A DNA stretch of 64,000 nucleotides, from the NCBI GenBank assembly GCA_964017155.1, contig OZ024867.1, positions 23,675,520 to 23,739,519 on the forward strand, given 5' to 3'. The notes beneath the pieces were generated by a model. That model saw only the letters and a program-made list of their open reading frames with translations, did no database searches and was not told the DNA's origin. Origin of the DNA: Oasisia sp. SBJ-2009. Its lineage: Eukaryota; Annelida; Polychaeta; Sabellida; Siboglinidae. Below are positions 25,000 to 37,692 of the stretch, one piece after another. Numbering within the stretch: position 1 is the first letter of the stretch; the number at the start of each line of letters is the position of its first letter. A program made the translations under genes and the position numbers.

Positions 25000-26085
25000 T
25001 GTGGCACTACAGGACACCGCTGTGTCTGACACTAAAGGACACCCATGTGTGTGACACAACAGGACACCCCTGTGTGTGACACTACAGGACACGCCTGTGT
25101 GTGACACCACAGGACACCCCTGTGTGTGACACCACAGGACACCCCTGTGTGTGACACTAAAGGACACCCATGTGTGTGACACAACAGGACACCCCTGTGT
25201 GTGACACCACAGGACACCCCTGTGTGTGACACTAAAGGACACCCCTGTGTGTGACACTAAAGGACACCCCTGTGTGTGTGACACTACAGGACACTCCTGT
25301 GTGTGACACTACAGGACACCGCTATGTGTGACACTACAGGACACCGCTGTGTGTGACACTACAGGACACCCCTGTGTGTGACACCACAGGACACCGCTGT
25401 GTGTGACACTACAGGACACCCCTGTGTGTGACACTACAGGACACCCCTGTGTGTGACACCACAGGACACCCCTGTGTGTGACACCACAGGACACCCCTGT
25501 GTGTGACACCACAGGACACCGCTGTGTGTGACACCACAGGACACCCCTGTGCGTGACACTACAGGACACCCCTGTGTGTGACACTACAGGACACCCCTGT
25601 GTGTGACACTACAGGACACCCCTGTGTGTGACACTACAGGACACCCCTGTGTGTGACACCACAGGACACCCCTGTGTGTGACACCACAGGACACCCCTGT
25701 GTGTGACACCACAGGACACCGCTGTGTGTGACACCACAGGACACCCCAGTGTGTGACACCACATGACACCCCTGTGTGTGACACCACAGGACACCCCTGT
25801 GTGTGACACTACAGGACACCCCTGTGTGTGACACTACAGGACACCCCTGTGTGTGACACTACAGGACACTCCTGTGTGTGACACTACAGGACACCGTTGT
25901 GTGTGACACTACAGGACACCCCTGTGTGTGACACCACAGGACACCCCTGTGTGTGACACCACAGGACACCCCTGTGTGTGACACTGCAGGACACCCCTGT
26001 GTGTGACACTACAGGACACCCCTGTGCGTGACACTACAGGACACCCCTGTGCGTGACACTACAGGACACCCCTGTGTGTGACACT
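25000..26085. repeat. 25-bp minisatellite, intergenic
   Basis: About 43 copies of 25 bp (CCTGTGTGTGACACTACAGG plus ACACC) with CT/CC and GCTG/CCTG variants. It lies between the 3' end of CEP63 and the 5' end of the small gene. Open frames on the minus strand are repeat artefacts. Confidence 0.95.
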
Positions 26086-27277
26086 GTCTCCTCAGACACA
26101 AGACACAAGTAATTGAACGTCATTAGGCAACTTTATAGATTACATTAATGTACAATAACTGTCATTAAGCACATCACGACACGTTGCTTAGCAACATTTA
26201 AGTGTGTATATTACAAGTGTAAAATACACAGTATCCGTTAGTGTCACCGGGAGCACGAGTGTCCATGCATGCCTCTGTGTGTGTGCGTGTGTGTTTGTGT
26301 GCATGCGCCTGTGTGTGATGTTATCTGTCAACTAATCTGATGAAGGCTACAGTTGATCATATACAGTACTGGCAGTTGTGTATATATTGTAGCAAACACT
26401 GTATGTATGACGGGACGTCAGAAACACTGGACAAATGTGTCGTGATATTGCGAGAAGATCTGATTCCACCACGTAGATTCTCATGGTGTTATCAGTCCAT
26501 TACAAGACAGTCAAATTGGCTGTTTCTCACGTCACACCCAAATCGCATTTTACAGACATTGTTAAAATAAATACCTTCATAACACTTTTTTATATTAGAG
26601 ACGTATTCCGTTGGGGAATCAGATGAACCATAAATATGGTCATATTCAATGTAAAATAAAAAAAATGGGTTCAGACCTGCATTTTTAGTTATCTCATAAT
26701 CATCAATCCAGTATATCTGATAACATTTAGGTGATTTTGACCATTCAGACTGACAGAATTGTTCATTATATCCAAACATTTGTTAAAACTTTTGGCATAC
26801 ATGCATAAATTTATTATCAGAAAACAATAGATATTTAGCTATTATGAGCAGACATCTTGAAGTCTGAGGTTTTATGTACTGACTACAGTGATACCTTCAG
26901 CATGGACAAGAGTGCTACTGTGTGGAATAATATCTCACACCATTTTATAAATGTGAAACTTTGTGTATACCATGTACAGTGTTCCTAATGATAGAACATA
27001 TACAAATTGTACATTAAGGAAACACTATGACACGTCTAAAAAATATCGGCAACATTGATCATTTCCAAAAACAAAATTAAGACAGTTCTGAAATGCCGAC
27101 AAACCTGCAAGTGAAGTTACTGTAAGAAAACCCGCTTCAAATCAACAAGTATAAACATTTCAAAGACATAAAACACCCGTATTTTCACAGAACATATAAA
27201 TGTTTTTTTCATGTAACAAAATGGCATGCGTAGATAAATACATGTGACTGCGTCATCAAGAACATATCATAGTCTGT
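26086..27277. other. intergenic, possible CEP63 3' end
   Basis: No gene seen. A minus-strand AATAAA near 26810 could end the CEP63 transcript about 1.2 kb past its stop, but nothing confirms this. Confidence 0.35.
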
Positions 27278-27971
27278 CATCATATCATATCATAGTCTGT
27301 CATCATCATATCATAGCCTGTCATCATCATATCAGTCTGTCATCATCATATCATAGTCTGTCATCATCATATCATAGTCTGTTATCATCATTTCATAGTC
27401 TGTTATCATCATATCAAAGTCTGTCATCATCATATCATAGTGTGTCATCATCATATCAAAGTCTGTCATCATCATATCATAGCCTGTCATCATCATATCA
27501 TAGCCTGTCATCATCATATCATAGCCTGTCATCATCATATCATAGTGTGTCATCATCATATCAACGTCTGTCATCATCATATCATAGTGTGTCATCATCA
27601 TATCAAAGTCTGTCATCATCACATCATAGTGTGTCATCATCATATCATAGCCTGTCATCATCATATCATAGTCTGTCATCATCATATCATAGTCTGTCAT
27701 CATCATATCATAGCCTGTCATCATCATATCAGTCTGTCATCATCATATCATAGTCTGTCATCATTTCATAGTCTGTCATCATCATATCATAGTCTGTCGT
27801 CATCATATCATGCTCTGTCATCATCATATCATAGTCTGTCATCATCATATTATGATGATGACAGACTATGAAATGATGACAACAGACTATGAAATGATGA
27901 GGACAGGCTATAATATGATGATGACAGACTATGATATGATGATGACAGATTATGATATTATCATAGTCTGT
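27278..27971. repeat. 21-bp minisatellite with an internal inversion
   Basis: About 27 units of CATCATCATATCATAGTCTGT (21 bp). At about 27850 the array flips: CATCATCATATTATGATGATG is a palindromic junction, and units to about 27955 read as reverse complement, ending with another short turn. It overlaps the CEP63 3'UTR. Confidence 0.95.
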
Positions 27972-27997
27972 CACAGTTGCATTGTCACAGGCCTATG

Positions 27998-28144
27998 TCA
28001 TTTGGTGACGTATTTCTGCAGGATTGTCTCGGAGGATGCCTTCATGGCATGGATGTGCGAGTCCAGCTGTTGCTCGAGCACTTCCGTCCATTGCTTCTGT
28101 TCATCGAGGAAATGTTTTATCACTGAATCAGCACAGTCATATGT
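27998..28144 (-). CDS. CEP63: CEP63 exon 17 (terminal)
   Basis: Acceptor TTACTTTTCAG, 48 codons, stop TGA at 27998-28000. It encodes the conserved C-terminal helix (residues 716-763) with [19 protein letters not shown]; family members end in the same pattern. In vertebrate CEP63 a C-terminal segment contacts CEP152. Confidence 0.9.
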   Translation of the reverse strand, partial: TYDCADSVIKHFLDEQKQWTEVLEQQLDSHIHAMKASSETILQKYVTK

Positions 28145-31100
28145 CTGAAAAGTAAAATAAACTCATAATACATCTACATTCAAATATGGAGTGTGGATAA
28201 TTGTAGACTTATAACGACTATTGAAATATGCACAGGCCGAATGGTGTCATTGCAAAATTGTGGCAGATTGAAAACATGGAGAAATATAGGTGACTTGATG
28301 TACGGGATCTTTTTTCTTGCGTCTATGTATATAAAATATTTCTGTAAAAGAAAAAACTAAGGTACAAGCTAAAGTACAAGTAAAAGTAACAAAAGTAAGG
28401 AAGTACTAGTAAAAGTAACCAAAGTAAGGAAGTACAAGTAAAAGTAACAAAAGTAAGGAAGTACAAGTAAAAGTAACCAAAGTAAGGAAGTACAAGTAAA
28501 AGTAACCAAAGTAAGGAAGTACAAGTAAAAGTAACAAAAGTAAGGAAGTACTAGTAAAAGTAACCAAAGTAAGGAAGTACAAGTAAAAGTAACCAAAGTA
28601 AGGAAGTACTAGTAAAAGTAACCAAAGTAAGGAAGTACAAGTAAAAGTAACCAAAGTAAGGAAGTACTAGTAAAAGTAACAAAAGTAAGGAAGTACAAGT
28701 AAAAGTAACAAAAGTAAGGAAGTACAAGTAAAAGTAACCAAAGTAAGGAAGTACTAGTAAAAGTAACAAAAGTAAGGAAGTACAAGTAAAAGTAACCAAA
28801 GTAAGGAAGTACTAGTAAAAGTAACCAAAGTAAGGAAGTACTAGTAAAAGTAACCAAAGTAAGGAAGTACTAGTAAAAGTAACCAAAGTAAGGAAGTACT
28901 AGTAAAAGTAACCAAAGTAAGGAAGTACTAGTAAAAGTAACCAAAGTAAGGAAGTACTAGTAAAAGTAACAAAAGTAAGGAAGTACTAGTAAAAGTAACC
29001 AAAGTAAGGAAGTACTAGTAAAAGTAACAAAAGTAAGGAAGTACTAGTAAAAGTAACAAAAGTAAGGAAGTACTAGTAAAAGTAACCAAAGTAAGGAAGT
29101 ACTAGTAAAAGTAACAAAAGTAACGAAGTACAAGTAAAAGTAACCAAAGTAAGGAAGTACAAGTAAAAGTAACCAAAGTAAGGAAGTACAAGTAAAAGTA
29201 ACCAAAGTAAGGAAGTACTAGTAAAAGTAACCAAAGTAAGGAAGTACTAGTAAAAGTAACCAAAGTAAGGAAGTACTAGTAAAAGTAACCAAAGTAAGGA
29301 AGTACTAGTAAAATTAACAAAAGTAAGGAAGTACTAGTAAAAGTAACCAAAGTAAGGAAGTACTAGTAAAAGTAACCAAAGGAAGGAAGTACTAGTAAAA
29401 GTAACCAAAGTAAGGAAGTACTAGTAAAAGTAACCAAAGTAAGGAAGTACTAGTAAAAGTAACCAAAGTAAGGAAGTACTAGTAAAAGTAACCAAAGTAA
29501 GGAAGTACTAGTAAAAGTAACCAAAGTAAGGAAGTACTAGTAAAAGTAACCAAAGTACGGAAGTACTAGTAAAAGTAACAAAAGTAAGGAAGTACAAGTA
29601 AAAGTAACAAAAGTAAGGAAGTACTAGTAAAAGTAACCAAAGTAAGGAAGTACTAGTAAAAGTAACAAAAGTAACGAAGTACAAGTAAAAGTAACCAAAG
29701 TAAGGAAGTACTAGTAAAAGTAACCAAAGTAAGGAAGTACTAGTAAAAGTAACCAAAGTAAGGAAGTACTAGTAAAATTAACAAAAGTAAGGAAGTACTA
29801 GTAAAAGTAACCAAAGTAAGGAAGTACTAGTAAAAGTAACCAAAGTAAGGAAGTACTAGTAAAAGTAACCAAAGTAAGGAAGTACTAGTAAAAGTAACCA
29901 AAGTAACGAAGTACAAGTAAAAGTAACCAAAGTAAGGAAGTACAAGTAAAAGTAACAAAAGTAAGGAAGTACTAGTAAAAGTAACAAAAGTAACGAAGTA
30001 CAAGTAAAAGTAACCAAAGTAAGGAAGTACTAGTAAAAGTAACCAAAGTAAGGAAGTACTAGTAAAAGTAACCAAAGTAAGGAAGTACTAGTAAAATTAA
30101 CAAAAGTAAGGAAGTACTAGTAAAAGTAACCAAAGTAAGGAAGTACTAGTAAAAGTAACCAAAGTAAGGAAGTACTAGTAAAAGTAACCAAAGTAAGGAA
30201 GTACTAGTAAAAGTAACCAAAGTAACGAAGTACAAGTAAAAGTAACCAAAGTAAGGAAGTACAAGTAAAAGTAACCAAAGTAAGGAAGTACTAGTAAAAG
30301 TAACCAAAGTAAGGAAGTACTAGTAAAAGTAACCAAAGTAAGGAAGTACTAGTAAAAGTAACAAAAGTAAGGAAGTACAAGTAAAAGTAACCAAAGTAAG
30401 GAAGTACTAGTAAAAGTAACCAAAGTAAGGAAGTACTAGTAAAAGTAACAAAAGTAACGAAGTACAAGTAAAAGTAACCAAAGTAAGGAAGTACAAGTAA
30501 AAGTAACAAAAGTAAGGAAGTACAAGTAAAAGTAACCAAAGTAAGGAAGTACAAGTAAAAGTAACCAAAGTAAGGAAGTACAAGTAAAAGTAACAAAAGT
30601 AACGAAGTACAAGTAAAAGTAACCAAAGTAAGGAAGTACAAGTAAAAGTAACCAAAGTAAGGAAGTACAAGTAAAAGTAACCAAAGTAAGGAAGTACTAG
30701 TAAAAGTAACCAAAGTAAGGAAGTACTAGTAAAAGTAACAAAAGTAAGGAAGTACAAGTAAAAGTAACCAAAGTAAGGAAGTACTAGTAAAAGTAACCAA
30801 AGTAAGGAAGTACTAGTAAAAGTAACCAAAGTAAGGAAGTACTAGTAAAATTAACAAAAGTAAGGAAGTACTAGTAAAAGTAACCAAAGTAACGAAGTAC
30901 AAGTAAAAGTAACCAAAGTAAGGAAGTACAAGTAAAAGTAACAAAAGTAAGGAAGTACAAGTAAAAGTAACCAAAGTAAGGAAGTACTAGTAAAAGTAAC
31001 CAAAGTAAGGAAGTACTAGTAAAAGTAACAAAAGTAACGAAGTACAAGTAAAAGTAACCAAAGTAACGAAGTACAAGTAAAAGTAACAAAAGTAAGGAAG

Positions 31101-32429
31101 TACAAGTAAAAGTAACCAAAGTAAGGAAGTACAAGTAAAAGTAACCAAAGTAAGGAAGTACAAGTAAAAGTAACAAAAGTAACGAAGTACTAGTAAAAGT
31201 AACCAAAGTAAGGAAGTACAAGTAAAAGTAACCAAAGTAAGGAAGTACAAGTAAAAGTAACCAAAGTAAGGAAGTACTAGTAAAAGTAACCAAAGTAAGG
31301 AAGTACTAGTAAAAGTAACAAAAGTAAGGAAGTACAAGTAAAAGTAACCAAAGTAAGGAAGTACTAGTAAAAGTAACCAAAGTAAGGAAGTACAAGTAAA
31401 AGTAACCAAAGTAAGGAAGTACTAGTAAAAGTAACCAAAGTAAGGAAGTACTAGTAAAAGTAACCAAAGTAAGGAAGTACTAGTAAAAGTAACCAAAGTA
31501 AGGAAGTACTAGTAAAAGTAACCAAAGTAAGGAAGTACTAGTAAAAGTAACCAAAGTACGGAAGTACTAGTAAAAGTAACCAAAGTAAGGAAGTACTAGT
31601 AAAAGTAACTAAAATAAGGAAGTACAAATAAAAATAACTAAACAATAAGGAAGTACAAATAAAAATAACTAAACAATAAGGAAGTACAAGTAAAACTAAT
31701 CTAAACAAATGTGTTGTTTTTCAGGCAGAATGCGGATTCTATAGGACAATGTACCCAAGGCTCCATATCCCATTTTATAAAGTTATATAAAATATGACAA
31801 ACTGTGTGCATATAAGTCATACATGGTTAACTTTTATTTGATGGACTGGGTTGGTGTAAATTGGAACTGAAAGATTACAGGACAAAAAATAGGCCGGGGA
31901 TGGAAACTGATTAAAACTATAAGAAAAGGAATTAACCCCTGCCCTAGGAATATGTGTTTGGGACTATAATATTGAGTGTTAAGTCACCAATTGACTATTT
32001 TCCATACTGATGTTAATTAATCAGTTATACTAGTTACTCATACATCAAATGTACCTATGCTACTTCTGTGTCAAACATCACCTTGGGAATTATCTAGAAA
32101 ACAAAAATATATATTTTTTTAAACGATACGCTATTAATTAAATTATTACTACAAATAATTATTAAATCTCGATCTATTTCACTTACGTCGTCCATGCCCA
32201 GGTCAGGGTTCGTGTCGTCATGGTTACTAGAGGGTAGGACGGCCGTGAGTCTGGACGCATCCCCAGACGCGTAGTCACCCTCCACCAGGTGTCTCTCCAC
32301 GTCCTCTCTGTGAGGGGGGCACTGCACGATCTCATCCACCCCAATGACAAAGTGGGTCATCACCTCATTCTCGAGTCCCAGGCCTGAAAGAGTCAGGAGT
32401 GACAATGTGAAATGAAGTAAACATGACTG

Positions 32430-32492
<63 letters not shown>

Positions 32493-35400
32493 TATATATA
32501 TATGATGTATATATATATATTATGTATATATATAAATATATTATATATATTATGTATATATATATATATATATTATATTATATTATATAACAATAGTAAC
32601 TTCTTTTGCGCCAATATCCTCGAAAATCAAACTCAGTGGCACGACAAAACCAGGGGATTAATCAATCTCATAATCGAAAGCAATGCGTGAGTCGTCAATG
32701 GATGGATGAAGAAGCTAGGAGGCTAAGGAGGATAGGCAGCATTAAAGAGATAGGTTTTTAGATGTCGGCGGAATGAAACTATATTACCTTGTGATTTAAC
32801 GTTGGCACCGTTGGTGTATATGAGGGGGGCACTGCACTATCTCATCCACCGTATACATATATGTGTGTGTGTATGTGTGTGTGACATTACATAGGGTATG
32901 ATAGAGTGATCACACAATAGAATGGTCATCCCCTTATACTGACCAAATTGATGTTGACTAATTCAACTGAATCTACAATAGAACAAACTCCCAGTGTCCA
33001 CCACGCGTGACTTCCACTGTAGCGAGAGGCTGGTCACTCACGTTCTGCCGTCTTGCTCTGGGCTTCAGCTTCAGTTCTGAAATCTTCCACCTGATGGCGC
33101 AACCTGTCAATCTGTGCCTCATACACTGAGACAGTGGAGCGCAGTTTGCTGCGCATCGTATCTGTCTGCTGGTCACATGACTTGCGTACTTCCTGTATTC
33201 GCCTGCGAAGAAGAGTGCAGTAAGTAAAGGTAAGTTCTTTCCTAGTGCAGTAAATAAAGGTAAGTTCTTACCTAGTGCAGTAAATAAAGGTAAGTTCTTA
33301 CCTAGTGCAGTAAATAAAGGTAAGTTCTTACCTAGTGCAGTAAATAAAGGTAAGTTCTTACCTAGTGCAGTAAATAAAGGTAAGTTCTTACCTAGTGCAG
33401 TAAATAAAGGTAAGTTCTTACCTAGTATAGTAAGTAAACAGGAGTAGAACTACCCACTAATCCGCACACTAGTAAAGATAAGGGCGGACTAGTAAACCTG
33501 CCTAATAACTAGTCCGATTGTCCAGTAAAGGTCAGCGTGTCATCCACCCCACCTTACAGTAGTCAATCAAATGTTTGTATTCACAGTGACCCTAACCCAT
33601 CCAATGGGAACGTTTTTCATGACCGGAAAAATATAAGCGCTAGAGCGCAACAAACAAAATCATTTGGCTAGTCATACACGGGGTCAGGCAAAAGTTGTCT
33701 CTGGGGCATGGAACCGCCAAAAATGGCTACAGTGCCTATATCCTTATATCCAGTAATACTGACATTTTTCCGGCGTAACAAACGTTCCGATTGACGTTTC
33801 TGCAAATGCGCGATATATGTAAACATCTTCAATGTGCAGCGAAAAGACAAAGCATTTGTGGTATAAATACTACAGGTTGTTCGTTAGGATGTATATAACC
33901 TGTTAGCAAAGTCATTTATCGCAAATTACCCGAGGTAAACAAGTTTCGAGGCATATTTTGATAGCAAGCGTAAATCATGTGACTAGTGCGCCATAATCTG
34001 TGATAGTCATTTATAAAAAAGTCATATTTTATTGCATTGAATGACATTTTAAGAAACTCTTCACAGTAATCATCACCGGAGAGTTAACGAACAGCTCGTG
34101 GCATTTATACCAAAAATGCTTTGTTCTTTTGCTGCACATCGATTTTACATTTATTGTGAATGCGCAGAAACATCAATAGGAACGTTTATAACCGGAAAAA
34201 TGTAAGCGCGACAATGCAACAGACAAAATCATTTGGCTAGTCATACACGGGGACAGGCAAACGTCGTCACTGGAGCATGGAACCGCCGAAAATGTATGTG
34301 TATCCGATGGTGGAAGTGATATACATACATCAGTATCTATGATATGATCCCTTACTTTGTTACACATCAATGACTATGAGACGACCCCTTACTGTCACAC
34401 ATCAATGACTATGAGATGACCCCTTACTTTGTCACACATCAATGACTATGAGACAACCCCTTACTTTGTCACACATCAGTGACTATGAGACAACCCCTTA
34501 CTTTGTCACACATCAGTGACTATGAGATGACCCCTTACTGTCACACATCAATGACTATGAGATGACCCCTTACTTTGCCTCTTCGTCCTTGACGCGGTCC
34601 ACTGCCTTCTCCTCATGGAGCTGTAGCTCCTCCAGCCTCTGCCTCGTGTCCTCCTCCGCTGCTCTCAGTCTCTCCTTCAGACATCCCACTTCTGACACCA
34701 ATTGGTGGTTCTGTTTCTGCACAGGTCACATGATCATCTGGTCAAATTATTTGATTTGTGGTTACAACATAACAACTCATATTAATTTGTGATCCCTACT
34801 TAGTCAGACTGCCGGAATAATAAGACAGTCATCCCATCACTTGCGTTACTTAGTCAGACTGCCGGAATGATAAGACAGTCATCCCATTACTTGTGTTACT
34901 TAGCCAGACTGCCGGAATAATAAGACAGTCATCCCATTACTTGTGTTACTTAGTCAGACTGCTGGAATAATAAGACAGTCATCCCATCACTTGCGTTACT
35001 TAGTCAGACTGCTGGAATGATAAGACAGTCATCCCATTACTTGTGTTACTTAGTCAGACTGCCGGAATGATAAGACAGTCATCCCATTACTTGTGTTACT
35101 TAGTCAGACTGCCGGAATAATAAGACAGTCATCCCATCACTTGCGTTACTTAGTCAGACTGCTGGAATGATAAGACAGTCATCCCATTACTTGTGTTACT
35201 TAGTCAGACTGCCGGAATGATAAGACAGTCATCCCATTACTTGTGTTACTTAGTCAGACTGCCGGAATAATAAGACAGTCATCCCATTACTTGTGTTACT
35301 TAGTCAGACTGCCGGAATAATAAGACAGTCATCCCATTACTTGTGTTACTTAGTCAGACTGCCGGAATAATAAGACAGTCATCTCATTACTTGGGTTACT

Positions 35401-37642
35401 TAGTCAGACTGCCGGAATAATAAGACAGTCATCCCATTACTTGTGTTACTTAGTCAGACTGCTGGAATAATAAGACAGTCATCCCATCACTTGCGTTACT
35501 TAGTCAGACTGCTGGAATGATAAGACAGTCATCCCATTACTTGTGTTACTTAGTCAGACTGCCGGAATGATAAGACAGTCATCCCATTACTTGTGTTACT
35601 TAGTCAGACTGCCGGAATAATAAGACAGTCATCCCATTACTTGTGTTACTTAGTCAGACTGCCGGAATAATAAGACAGTCATCTCATTACTTGGGTTACT
35701 TAGTCAGACTGCCGGAATAATAAGACAGTCATCCCATTACTTGTGTTACTTAACCAGACTGCCGGAATAATAAGACAGTCATCCCATTACTTGTGTTACT
35801 TAGTCAGACTGCCGGAATAATAAGACAGTCATCCCATTACTTGCGTTACTTAGTCAGACTGCTGGAATAATAAGACAGTCATCCCATTACTTGTGTTACT
35901 TAGTCAGACTGCCGGAATAATAAGACAGTCATCCCATTACTTGTGTTACTTAGTCAGACTGCCGGAATAATAAGACAGTCATCCCATTACTTGTGTTACT
36001 TAGTCAGACTGCCGGAATAATAAGACAGTCATCTCATTACTTGTGTTACTTAGTCAGACTGCCGGAATAATAAGACAGTCATCCCATTACTTGTGTTACT
36101 TAGTCAGACTGCCGGAATAATAAGACAGTCATCCCATTACTTGTGTTACTTAACCAGACTGCTGGAATAATAAGACAGTCATCCCATTACTTGCGCTGTC
36201 GCGCTTACATTTTTCTGGTCGTTAAAAACGTTCCGATTGACGTTTCTGCGCATGCGCAATAAATGTAAAATCATCAATGTCCAACGAAACAACAAAGCTT
36301 TTTCTGTATAAATGACATGAGCTGTTCGTTAACTCTCCTGTGATGATTACTGTGAAGAGTTTCTTAAAATGTCGTTCAATGCAATAAAATATTAGTTTTT
36401 TTTTTATAAATCACTGTCACGGATTATGGCGCACTACTGTCACGTGATTTACGCTTGCTATAAAAATATGCTTCAAAACTTGTTTGCCTCGTGTTAATAT
36501 GCGACAAATAACTTCGCTGAGAGGTTATATACATCCTAACGAGCAACCCGTAGTATTTCTACCATAAATGCTTTGTTCTTTCGCTTCACAATAATGATTT
36601 TACATTTAACGCGAACGAGTATAAACGTCAATTGGAATGTTTATAACGCCGGGAAAATGTAAGCGCTACAAAAGTATCACTCGGCCACCAAACCATATTG
36701 TCTGTCATTTGTAACAGTATCATGTGATGTGAGACCATCACCTCAAGAGACTTGACAGAGACACTATATGAGTCTCTAAGTTCACTGATCTGCTGCTGAG
36801 CGAACGACGCATCTGTGTCCACACTGTTGGAGCCATCTGATGGTGACCCCACACCGCCAAGGGTCATGAGTCGCAGACTGCGGTTCTCTGCACGCAAGTC
36901 CTCCAGCTCAGTGCTGGCAATCTAGAACGAATCATACAGTCTGTAAAACAATTATCCAAAATGACAAGAGCACAGATCCCACATCAGTTAGTTTGTATAT
37001 AGTATACTACTCACATTTTGCTAGGGATCACTATTTAGGGCGGTATTATATTTTACGGCATGTGTATCACACAAAAACTAAAAACAGCATATAACAATTG
37101 TGTGTGACCCACGTGAGACAATCACTGCCTGGCAACGGCGTCTCATGCTTCCACTGAGTCTCTGGATGGCTGCCATCTCAAGATTGTTCCATTACAAACA
37201 TTGTGTGATCCTTAGCAAATTTTGAGTAGTATATATTCTTGTCCTAATCATCAACAACAACATTTTGGTTGCACATTTATTTAACATTCGTAAGGTACTT
37301 TACTTTATTGAATATGCTTCTTTTATCCAAACACATTTTATGAAGAAATACGCTCAATAGTTTATTAGATTTGACAACTTTCAGAAATTGAGGATAGCCT
37401 TAAGAGATGGCAGAAAGAGTCAGATCAGTTTAACTCCATCATTTACTCTGCATCAAGTTAACAAATAAATAACACTAATTGCACACACAACTGGCTTAAA
37501 ATCGCCTTTCCTTGCAACTCTTGATCCAGATGCAATCTAAAAATTACTTTTAAAACTTTCCAATGATTAAATAGAATCTAAGCAACAAATCTGCATAAAC
37601 TGTTTGGGAGGTAAATAACTAATTTACTGTTTAAAATACAAC

Positions 37643-37692
<50 letters not shown>

